A stretch of DNA of 64,000 nt from Tenacibaculum skagerrakense (GTDB taxonomy: Bacteria > Bacteroidota > Bacteroidia > Flavobacteriales > Flavobacteriaceae). The DNA lies in the NCBI RefSeq assembly GCF_004345825.1, contig NZ_SLXM01000006.1:1-64000 (forward strand), read 5' to 3'. The notes beneath the pieces are model-generated. The model did not search any database, was not told the origin of the DNA, and worked only from the letters and a program-made list of their open reading frames with translations. Shown here piece after piece: positions 19,910-27,621 of the stretch; within the stretch, counting starts at the first letter, position 1; each line of letters starts with the position of its first letter. A program made the position numbers and the translations under genes.

Positions 19910-20496
19910 TAAGAATTGTTTTTTAATTCATTATACTCAGAAGTAGCTGAAATTAATTGTGTTAATTTACCTATGCATTGTGATTTTTTCTTTCTAGCAT
20001 ATGCATAAGAAATACCCAGTTTTGTTGCCACTTCTTCCATAGATTGTAGACTAAAGCATACTTTTAATAAGTCTTTACATGCGTTACCTAATTGTTGAAA
20101 CATTTTTTCAAGTAATTGATGTTTACGTTCAAATACAGAAGCTTCTAAAACCAACTCTTCTAACGCTTCATCTTTAGATACTTCTTCGTTTAAATTTGTT
20201 ACCTGTAATTTCTTGGCTTTTTTTAATTCGTTTAACCATTTTCGTTTACATAGTAGAAAAAAATATGCATCAAACGGACAAGTGAGTTTCAAATTCTTTT
20301 TAGTTGCCTGATTGTAAATGGCTATTAATACTTCTTGAATAACATCTTCTGCTTTTTCAGTATTACCACTATTGTTTTTTATGAATTGAATGATTTTAGG
20401 AGCAAACTGTTCATAAATATCATGTATGATTAGTGAGTTATTGGAAGCTAATCCATCAATGTATCGTTGGTCTTTGTGTACCTTTTTTTCAGGCAT
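19909..20496 (-). CDS. RNA polymerase sigma factor, ECF-like (sigma-70 family)
   Basis: The protein has 195 residues. Region 2 lies at about 25-100 with KAEDVIQEV (48-56) and the helix CPFDAYFFLLCKRKWLNELK. Region 4 lies at about 130-180 with the helix-turn-helix SMEEVATKLGISYAYARKKK. It is a diverged relative of the sigma factor at 14489 (shared NSGNTEKAED/NKGNTEDAED pattern). Its ATG is 93 bp from the lipoprotein gene at 20590, divergently placed, with a GGGTAACA element between them oriented toward 20590. I infer that the pair 19187-20496 controls the 20590-27450 operon. Confidence 0.9.
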   Translation of the reverse strand: MPEKKVHKDQRYIDGLASNNSLIIHDIYEQFAPKIIQFIKNNSGNTEKAEDVIQEVLIAIYNQATKKNLKLTCPFDAYFFLLCKRKWLNELKKAKKLQVTNLNEEVSKDEALEELVLEASVFERKHQLLEKMFQQLGNACKDLLKVCFSLQSMEEVATKLGISYAYARKKKSQCIGKLTQLISATSEYNELKNNS

Positions 20497-20530
20497 TTAG
20501 GTTGGTTTTTTTGCTAATTTAAAAAAAATG

Positions 20531-20538
20531 GGGTAACA
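20531..20538 (+). promoter_or_regulatory. GGGTAACA element, 51 nt before the start at 20590
   Basis: GGGTAACA is followed after 16 nt by GATATAAGGG, a plausible -10 region at ECF-like spacing. It matches the octamer 50 nt before 14386 and the related site before 11234. It is the third member of the set and the only one at the second sigma locus. Confidence 0.6.
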
Positions 20539-20589
20539 ATATTTCCATCTTGTTGATATAAGGGTGTAAAAACTTTAAAACTTAAAATT

Positions 20590-21552
20590 ATGAAGGCAAC
20601 AAGATTTTTATTCGGAATGATATTTTCAATGTTATTATTTATGAACTGTTCGAAGGATAATAACGGTTTAGATAACAACTGTGATGGTAATTGTGAATTA
20701 GTGAATTACAATTCAATGGAAGAGTTTTTTGAAATTAACGGAGTACAATATCAATCATTTAGTGTTTCAGCTGATGCAGGAGGAGAAATCACAGGAGAAA
20801 AAGGAACAAAAATTACATTTCAACCAAACTCATTTCAAGACCCAAGTGGAAATATAGTAACTGGTAATATTGATATTAAGATAAAAGAGCTATTTACTGT
20901 TAGTGACATGATTTTATCAAATAAACCAACAAATGCAGTAAACAATTCTGGAGAAAATACTTTTCTATTATCGGAAGGAGAAACAGAAATCATAGCAGAA
21001 CAGAATGGTATTACTTTAACAAGTGCGCCAGGAAAACCAATTGAAATTAGTGTCCCTTCAACGGGAGGAGAAGATCCTAACATGAGAGCGTTTATAGGTA
21101 CTGTTGGTGCTGATGATAACATAGTTTGGAATCAATTTTTCAATACAGAAGTAAGATTTCAATCGGCTCCTGATAGTTATATCTATGATGTTTTTGAATT
21201 AGGATGGACTAACTGTGATAAGTTTTATAGTTATCCTGGAACTAAGACTACTAATTATGTTGATTTAACATCAAGTCCAAATCAAAGTGAAGCTAGAATC
21301 TTTTTAATATTTAAAGAAAATAATTTGCCTGCGGTTGTCAGTTTTACGCAAACTTATGCTAATGGTTTACAAAGTTATGTGAATTCATTACCACTAGGTT
21401 TAGAAGTAACTTACGTTGGATTAACGATAAAGGATAATCAACAATATATGGCTACAAAAACGGTAACTATTGGAACTGATGCATACGTTAATTTAAACTT
21501 CAATGCTGTTTCAACAGATGATATTTTAGATGCATTGACCTTATTAAATTAA
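20590..21552 (+). CDS. lipoprotein with ZU5-like domain
   Basis: The protein has 320 residues with a lipoprotein signal peptide (FSMLLFMNCSKD, lipidated Cys20). Residues about 55-120 show a ZU5-like pattern: AGGEITGEKGTKITFQPNSF, then DPSGNIVTGNIDIKIKE. Domains of this type are common in exposed lipoproteins and propeller-associated proteins of Bacteroidota. The rest is beta-rich and unassigned. It is the first gene of the plus-strand operon facing the sigma factor at 19909, with a GGGTAACA element 51 nt before its ATG. By position it corresponds to the small secreted protein at 14021 and the lipoprotein at 10575, though it is not similar to them. Confidence 0.82.
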   Translation: MKATRFLFGMIFSMLLFMNCSKDNNGLDNNCDGNCELVNYNSMEEFFEINGVQYQSFSVSADAGGEITGEKGTKITFQPNSFQDPSGNIVTGNIDIKIKELFTVSDMILSNKPTNAVNNSGENTFLLSEGETEIIAEQNGITLTSAPGKPIEISVPSTGGEDPNMRAFIGTVGADDNIVWNQFFNTEVRFQSAPDSYIYDVFELGWTNCDKFYSYPGTKTTNYVDLTSSPNQSEARIFLIFKENNLPAVVSFTQTYANGLQSYVNSLPLGLEVTYVGLTIKDNQQYMATKTVTIGTDAYVNLNFNAVSTDDILDALTLLN

Positions 21553-21555
21553 TTA

Positions 21556-21648
21556 ATGATGGCACAAAAAGCGACAAAAGAAAATTTAGTAAAGTTTTCA
21601 ATACTATTATTTATTACTGTGTTAGTGATATTAGTTACGCTGATTTAG
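21556..21648 (+). CDS. 30-residue single-pass membrane peptide
   Basis: The short frame begins ATGATGGCACAAAAAGC, starts 3 nt after the lipoprotein stop and ends with TAG. It encodes a positively charged N-terminus (MMAQKATKENLVKF) and a hydrophobic helix (SILLFITVLVILVTLI), then stops. A terminator follows directly, so it is transcribed with the lipoprotein. Its position, clean membrane helix and basic N-terminus make a real micro-protein plausible, but 30 codons could be chance. Confidence 0.4.
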   Translation: MMAQKATKENLVKFSILLFITVLVILVTLI

Positions 21649-21661
21649 AGGCTTGTTTGGT

Positions 21662-21700
21662 AGCATCTTAATTCTAATTATAGAGTTAAGATGCTTTTTA
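21662..21700 (+). terminator. intrinsic terminator after the lipoprotein and peptide genes
   Basis: The arms AGCATCTTAA (21662-21671) and TTAAGATGCT (21686-21695) are followed by TTTTTA. It may act as a partial terminator that lowers expression of the downstream PKD and CHAT genes. Confidence 0.8.
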
Positions 21701-21731
21701 TATATTTACTTAACTATTAGAATGTTACTCT

Positions 21732-23711
21732 ATGCATTTTCAACCAAATCTAAAAGCAACGTTAGTTTTTTTATTCTTTCTATTGATATTCAAATTTCAA
21801 GCTCAAGAGATTATAAAAAAGGATACAGTCAGAAAAGAGGCTAAAATTAACTACGTCTTAAAAAACAACGAAATAGTTTTAACGCCAATTCCGCCTAAGC
21901 TTACTCAGATTGCTGGAGCTCCTAAAGCCTATTATTCTTACTTCTGGGAGTTTGGGGATGGTAATTATAGTAAAGAGAAATCACCAAAACATACATACAA
22001 AGAAAAAGGAGATTATGAAGTGAAATTATGGGTTACCAATCATTACGATTCTGGTAAGCCACCTGCAACAAGACCACAAAAAGTTTCAATTAATGAGAAT
22101 TCATCTGCAAAAAATACTGTTGCAACTATGAACAACGATTTTGATTTGCTTATTAACAGAAATCCTGTCCCAGATGAAGAAATGGTTTTGGTTTTGAGGT
22201 ATAAAAATCCGAAACAATATGTAGCAAACGGACAACTGTATGTTTTTTATAATGAAAGACAATACAAGAGCAATAATTTTGAAATAGAAGATATTAGAAC
22301 ACATCATGATGAGAAATTGTTGTTAGAAGAAGAGAATCAAGTAGCTGAGATAAATGAGATAAACGATAATGCTATTTTATATAGTTCACTTTCAGATGAA
22401 TTTGTAGGCTTTCAGCAATTGCAAGATTCTACAAAAACAGATTTAAATAAAACCTTGAAAGAATCCAAAGAATACTATAAGAATTGGAGCATTTTTAATT
22501 TCGATAACTTAAATCCTAATGAGGAAAGAAATGTTTTTTTTACATTAAAAACACCTCCAGAAATGTTAAAAGATACTAGCGCTATCATTACAATTAGAGG
22601 AGTGTATGTTCCAGATAGAAACTTTAAAAATCATAAAGTAAAGGAAAAAGAAATGGAAATCGTTACGTCACATGATCCTAATAAAATGTCTTCAAACGGA
22701 ACAATTTTAAACTATCGATTTGTAAAGTTTAAAACGGTGAAGTATAAAATCCAATTTCAAAATGATGGAGAAGGACCCGCTAAAACGATTCGTTTAGAAA
22801 CTGATATTCCTGATATGTATGACAAATCAACTATTAAAGTGGTAGATATGTACCCGAAAGCTGTTATTTGTCCGAAAAAACCAGTTACTTATAGCTGTTT
22901 GGACACCACCTTTACAAAAGAACAAGCAATTTTTACCTTTAAAAATATTTACCTTCCGGGTAGCAATCAGAAAGGAGTTCAAGAAAAAGACTCTACTAAA
23001 GGATTTGTGAAATACAGTATTAGATTTGGAGATGATTTTCATAAAAGAAAAACAGTAAGTAAAACCTCAATTATTTTTGATAAAAATGACCCCATTATAA
23101 CCAATAGGTCTACCACAAGGTTTTTACCCGGAATATCAATAGGAGCTAAAGCAGGATATAGCTCGTATACCAATTTAAATAATTCAAGCAGTTATTTTTT
23201 AGGAGCTACAATTTCTCCTTTTAAATCGTACAGATGGTATTGGCAGTTAGAACTTTTGAACAGTTTACATTCTTATAAAAGTAATACTCAAACCACTGAA
23301 GTTGTTGAAGATTTGCCAGCAGTAAATATTAGAAGAACAACCCGAACATCTGTTGTGTCGGATTATTCTAATGTAGATGTTGAAATTCCACTATTAGTTC
23401 GATATAACGTAAATAATTACATTGGTTTAGGAGGTGGTATACAAGGTAAGTTTAGCTTGAATGAAAAGAGAACTAACAATACTTCTATAGAAATAACGGA
23501 ACAACCAATTCAAGGAGATGGAGAAATACAAGTAACTACTAATACAGTTTCAAATAAAGAGAATACTTCGTTTACAAACTTTAGAAAAGGTTTTCTCTTG
23601 GAAGCTACAGCAGGATTTTCTAGGATTGGTCCTAGTTTAGGTGCACGTTATGTTTTTAATACGAACAGAGATGATAACTATTGGCAGCTATACTTAATTT
23701 GGAAATTTTAA
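21732..23711 (+). CDS. exported PKD-domain protein with C-terminal beta-barrel
   Basis: The protein has 659 residues with a signal peptide (LVFLFFLLIFKFQAQ). A PKD domain lies at about 55-115 (FWEFGDGNYS, HTYKEKGDYEVKLWV). A middle region (about 310-460) has the DPN start and the FQNDGEGPAKTIRLETDIPD pattern seen in conserved-repeat domains of secreted Bacteroidota proteins. The last 200 residues look like an outer-membrane beta-barrel (ISIGAKAGYSSYTN, then FLGATISPFK, ending YWQLYLIWKF with a terminal aromatic residue). It lies 3 nt before the CHAT gene, so the two are co-translated. A surface-sensing or anchoring role is inferred. Start: the ATG at 21732 gives a proper signal peptide. Confidence 0.82.
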   Translation: MHFQPNLKATLVFLFFLLIFKFQAQEIIKKDTVRKEAKINYVLKNNEIVLTPIPPKLTQIAGAPKAYYSYFWEFGDGNYSKEKSPKHTYKEKGDYEVKLWVTNHYDSGKPPATRPQKVSINENSSAKNTVATMNNDFDLLINRNPVPDEEMVLVLRYKNPKQYVANGQLYVFYNERQYKSNNFEIEDIRTHHDEKLLLEEENQVAEINEINDNAILYSSLSDEFVGFQQLQDSTKTDLNKTLKESKEYYKNWSIFNFDNLNPNEERNVFFTLKTPPEMLKDTSAIITIRGVYVPDRNFKNHKVKEKEMEIVTSHDPNKMSSNGTILNYRFVKFKTVKYKIQFQNDGEGPAKTIRLETDIPDMYDKSTIKVVDMYPKAVICPKKPVTYSCLDTTFTKEQAIFTFKNIYLPGSNQKGVQEKDSTKGFVKYSIRFGDDFHKRKTVSKTSIIFDKNDPIITNRSTTRFLPGISIGAKAGYSSYTNLNNSSSYFLGATISPFKSYRWYWQLELLNSLHSYKSNTQTTEVVEDLPAVNIRRTTRTSVVSDYSNVDVEIPLLVRYNVNNYIGLGGGIQGKFSLNEKRTNNTSIEITEQPIQGDGEIQVTTNTVSNKENTSFTNFRKGFLLEATAGFSRIGPSLGARYVFNTNRDDNYWQLYLIWKF

Positions 23712-23714
23712 TGC

Positions 23715-26228
23715 ATGAGAATATTTCAAGCACTTTTCTTTTGTAGTTTTTTATGCATTTCAGCTCAAAAATTAGAGGGCAAAATTTATACAACCTTAGA
23801 TGATTTTTTAGCAAATCCGACTGAGGCAGTGCTTCAGCAATTATTAGAAAAAGAGAAAAGTTTTGAAGTTGAAGTTAGTTCAAGAGAAGAACAATTAGCA
23901 TTGGTAATTCTTCAATGTAATACAGCTTATTTTCTGAAAGAGAAGAGCTTGTTTCAAAAAGCCATTACATATTATGAAAAAGCATGGGCAAGATTTAATA
24001 AGAAAGAGCTGAGTAACTATGATATTATTGAATATTGCTTAAAACCTTTGGGTAATTTATATACCCAAACCAATAACTATGCTAATGCAGAGCGGATCAT
24101 TAAACTCTATATTTCTATAGCAGAAGAGAAACAAAGTCTGATACAGAAAGTAGCGGGAATTATCAATTTGTGTTTGTTGTATCAAAGTATTGGCAAGCAT
24201 GAAACAGTTGTAACTATCATAGATGAAACACTGCAACTGTATGAGGTAAATGGTAAACAACAACAGCGGTTGAACGTCATTAAGAACAATAGTTATGTTC
24301 TGTTGAGAAATTGGAAGGAAGATGTAAATTCAGATTACTTAAACTACAAAAAGAAATTGGTGAATGGTAATTATAAAGAAGCCTATGTGTCTTTTGAAAA
24401 AGCAAAAAGTGAACGTTTTAAAGATGTTCAATCCATTCGAGAGAAAGTTAAATGGTGGTTAGAAGAAGCACAGCTTTTACTACTTCTAGAAAAAGAAAAA
24501 AACGCAAATCAAATTTTAAACTTAGCCTTACAGGGTTTACTTCCTGATTATAAAGAACCTATTGATGTAAGTGGTTTATATCCCGAAAGTCTTTTAATAG
24601 ATATTTTTGATATGAAAGCTCAACTGGCAAATAATATCGAATCATCATTAGGGTTTTATGATATGAGTTTTTATGTCGAAGACTTAATGAAACAACAAAC
24701 AACAACTCAGCAAACTCAGTTATTATACGAAGTGAATTCTAGGAAAAGAAGTGAAAAATGTATTGAGTTAGCTTTAAAAAACCATTCTGAAACTCAGAAT
24801 AAAAACATGATTGAAAGAGCTTTTCAGTATACTAATAAAGGGAAATCATCAGTGTTACTTAGGAAAAGAAATATTAGAGAGTTAAGAAGAAAAAATACAA
24901 CTGATAGCTTATTAATTAAAGAAGAATTACTCCAACAACAAAAAGAGAAACTGATAACAAAGTTTAGCAAAGTAAACTATCATTTACAATCTAAAGATTC
25001 TATTGAAAAGTATAATTTACTATTTTCAGAAATAGACAAGGAGCTAATAATATTGAATAAAAAGCTATGTGATAAATATCCTTTTTTAGCTAGTGATAAC
25101 GTTGATTTGTCAGAGATAAAACGGATGGCAAATAATCTGGAAAGTGTTTTTGTGGTTTACTTTTTTGGGAATAATAGAATACATCAATTTATAGTTGATG
25201 AAAGTGAATTAAAAGTAAACAGTATTGAGATTACAACAGAATTGAGAGAAGATATAATTAATTACATTCAATTATTTGACACGCCCAAAAATATAGTCAA
25301 CAATGTAAAGAACTACACAACGCTTTCTTTTAAACTCTACAAGAGCTTGAAATTTGATGAGCTGGCTTCTTACGATAATGTTGGGATTGTAACAGACGGA
25401 CTTTTAAACTTTATTCCATTTGAAACTTTATTGACTGAAAAAACTGAATCTATTTTTTTTCAAAAGATGCCATTTGTAATCAAACAACAAAATATAGTCT
25501 ACAACTTTACTACACAGATGTTTTCAGCTAGTAAACCGAGAGAAAAAGATAATTATGTAACAGGCTTTTTTCCAATTTTTAAAAATACATCTAAAGAATT
25601 GCAGTTCTCTGAAAATGAAGCTGAGGCAATAAAAGCGAATTTCACATCGAATATCTTTAAAAATGAAGAAGCTAATAAGATAAATTTCATCAGAGAAGTA
25701 GGTGAAAATTCAATAATCCATCTTTCTACTCATGCAGAAAATAAAGGAATTTCAAGCGAGGCTTTTATCGATTTTTACGATCAAAAGTTATATCAGAATG
25801 AATTGTACAGTTTAAATTGTAAGGCCAATCTAGTAGTGCTTAGTGCGTGTGAAACAGGAGTAGGAGGCTTAGTTAAAGGTGAAGGTTCTATGAGTTTAGC
25901 AAGAGGTTTTAGTTATGCAGGTGCAGAAAATATTCTTTTTACCTTATGGCAGGTTAATGATAAATCTTCTTCAGAGATTGTAAGGAATTTTTACGCAAGC
26001 TTAAAAAGTAAGGCTGATATCTCAAAAGCAAATCATCAATCTAAAATAAAGTATTTAACCAATCCAACTATAGAGAATGCTTACAAATCTCCGTACTATT
26101 GGGGAGCATTTGTGTATTATGGCTCTATACAGCCTAAAGAAGATTCTAATCAATTATTATTTATGATTTTTAGTTTACTACTATTATTTATAATATTTTT
26201 ACGGTTAAGAAAACAGATAAAGTTATGA
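23715..26228 (+). CDS. exported TPR-CHAT protein of the second module
   Basis: The protein has 837 residues with a signal peptide (IFQALFFCSFLCISAQ), TPR-like helices (about 60-400), a coiled linker (400-460), a CHAT domain (about 590-805) and a C-terminal membrane segment (about 814-829) with a basic tail. The dyad is visible as IIHLSTHAE (His673) and VVLSACETG (Cys712). It is only distantly similar to the 1-14 kb array, so it is an independent lineage of the same architecture. It follows the PKD protein by 3 nt and overlaps the PspC-like gene by ATGA. Caspase-like activity and a periplasmic location are inferred from family and topology. Confidence 0.9.
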   Translation: MRIFQALFFCSFLCISAQKLEGKIYTTLDDFLANPTEAVLQQLLEKEKSFEVEVSSREEQLALVILQCNTAYFLKEKSLFQKAITYYEKAWARFNKKELSNYDIIEYCLKPLGNLYTQTNNYANAERIIKLYISIAEEKQSLIQKVAGIINLCLLYQSIGKHETVVTIIDETLQLYEVNGKQQQRLNVIKNNSYVLLRNWKEDVNSDYLNYKKKLVNGNYKEAYVSFEKAKSERFKDVQSIREKVKWWLEEAQLLLLLEKEKNANQILNLALQGLLPDYKEPIDVSGLYPESLLIDIFDMKAQLANNIESSLGFYDMSFYVEDLMKQQTTTQQTQLLYEVNSRKRSEKCIELALKNHSETQNKNMIERAFQYTNKGKSSVLLRKRNIRELRRKNTTDSLLIKEELLQQQKEKLITKFSKVNYHLQSKDSIEKYNLLFSEIDKELIILNKKLCDKYPFLASDNVDLSEIKRMANNLESVFVVYFFGNNRIHQFIVDESELKVNSIEITTELREDIINYIQLFDTPKNIVNNVKNYTTLSFKLYKSLKFDELASYDNVGIVTDGLLNFIPFETLLTEKTESIFFQKMPFVIKQQNIVYNFTTQMFSASKPREKDNYVTGFFPIFKNTSKELQFSENEAEAIKANFTSNIFKNEEANKINFIREVGENSIIHLSTHAENKGISSEAFIDFYDQKLYQNELYSLNCKANLVVLSACETGVGGLVKGEGSMSLARGFSYAGAENILFTLWQVNDKSSSEIVRNFYASLKSKADISKANHQSKIKYLTNPTIENAYKSPYYWGAFVYYGSIQPKEDSNQLLFMIFSLLLLFIIFLRLRKQIKL

Positions 26229-26449
26229 TAGTTAATGGTATTAGACACTTTTTCGAACGAAATGGTTTTGATGTCTCATCAAGACTGGCAGATCGTTTAG
26301 GTATGAGAGCAGTAAATGTACGTTTGTTCTTTATTTACATTTCATTTGTTACTGTTGGGCTGTCGTTTGGATTGTACTTAATTATTGCATTTCTACTTCG
26401 ACTAAAAGATATGATTTATACCAAAAGAACTTCAGTTTTTGATTTATGA
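26225..26449 (+). CDS. PspC-domain membrane protein
   Basis: The protein has 74 residues. The N-terminal half (GIRHFFERNGFDVSSRLADRLGMRAVNVRLFFIY) follows the PspC pattern, and a hydrophobic segment spans about 35-60. PspC proteins take part in envelope-stress responses; in this family short stand-alone PspC domains are common. It overlaps the CHAT stop and the channel start by ATGA on both sides, so the three are translated as a unit. I infer an envelope role for the unit. The function of this copy is not known. Confidence 0.8.
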   Translation: MIVNGIRHFFERNGFDVSSRLADRLGMRAVNVRLFFIYISFVTVGLSFGLYLIIAFLLRLKDMIYTKRTSVFDL

Positions 26450-27450
26450 TTCGAATTGTACTAAGGTCTCGTTTATACAAAGCTGTTTTTTTTACAGGAT
26501 TAACTTTTTCAATAGGAATAATGGGTTATTTCTTGTTGTTCGGTTATTCGTTTGTTGATGCTTTTTACATGACGGTTATAACTGTAACTACTGTCGGGTT
26601 TGGAGAAGTTCATCCTTTTACATCTGAAGAAAAGGTATTTACTATATTTTTAATTTTATCGAGCTTATTTACATTTGGGTATGCAGTTTCTTCATTTTCT
26701 GAGTACCTTATCAGTGGAGATTTTTTTCATCAACTAAAAATCAAAAGAGTGCAAAAACAAATAGAATTATTAGATGGTCACATTATTGTTTGTGGATTTG
26801 GTCGAAATGGAAAACAGGCATTAGCTAAATTAAAGAGTTATAAACGTAATGTAGTAGTTATTGAAAAAAATAAAGAACTTATTAAACTGTTAGACGAATC
26901 TAAGGTGCTAAATGTTGAAGGAGATGCTACTTCTGATGATACGCTATTAAAAGCAGGAATTAATAAGGCGAAGTTTTTAATCACAGCTCTACCTTCGGAC
27001 GCAGATAATTTATTTGTAGTATTAACAGCTAATCAGTTAAATAATCAATGTAAAATTATTAGTAGAGCATCAAAAGAAACTACTTACAATAAGTTAAAAA
27101 TTGCTGGAGCTAGTAATGTTATTATGCCCGATAAGTTAGGTGGCGATCACATGGCTTCGTTAGTAGTTACTCCAGATGTAATCGAATTTGTTGATCGATT
27201 AACTATTGATGGTGATACTTCTGCTAATTTAGAAGACATAGATATTGATGGTTTACCAAAAGAATATTTAAACAAAACAATTCTGGATTTAGATTTAAGA
27301 AGGAAAACAGGTTGTACAGTTATTGGTTATAAAACAGCTGATAATGAGTATATAATTAATCCAGAGTCTTCACTAAAATTAGAAGCTGGAGGAAACTTAA
27401 TTGTATTAGGTAGACCAGAACAAATAATAAAACTTAGAGAGCTTTTTTAG
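26446..27450 (+). CDS. K+ channel with RCK (TrkA-N/TrkA-C) domains
   Basis: The protein has 334 residues. Two membrane helices (about 13-32 and 64-84) flank the pore helix and selectivity filter TTVGFGE (48-54). RCK_N begins with GHIIVCGFGRNGKQAL (nucleotide-binding GxGxxG, 116-122), and a TrkA-C-like domain fills residues about 245-334. It is a ligand-gated potassium channel of the inner membrane (family knowledge). Its start overlaps the PspC-like gene by ATGA, and that gene overlaps the CHAT gene. Whether K+ flux is functionally tied to CHAT is open; close overlap suggests it. No terminator is clear before the symporter at 27622. Confidence 0.93.
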   Translation: MIRIVLRSRLYKAVFFTGLTFSIGIMGYFLLFGYSFVDAFYMTVITVTTVGFGEVHPFTSEEKVFTIFLILSSLFTFGYAVSSFSEYLISGDFFHQLKIKRVQKQIELLDGHIIVCGFGRNGKQALAKLKSYKRNVVVIEKNKELIKLLDESKVLNVEGDATSDDTLLKAGINKAKFLITALPSDADNLFVVLTANQLNNQCKIISRASKETTYNKLKIAGASNVIMPDKLGGDHMASLVVTPDVIEFVDRLTIDGDTSANLEDIDIDGLPKEYLNKTILDLDLRRKTGCTVIGYKTADNEYIINPESSLKLEAGGNLIVLGRPEQIIKLRELF

Positions 27451-27621
27451 TTTTATTAAAATAATATTTGTCTAATTTTTCCTGTAAATACTTGAGCTTA
27501 GTCTTAAAATAATCAAAAAAAAACTATTAAAATTCAGTTTTAACTTGAAAAACTTGGCAAAAGGTCAGTTTTTTAAGATATTGCGCACCACTAATTCAAA
27601 AAAACTATTATTTACACTATT

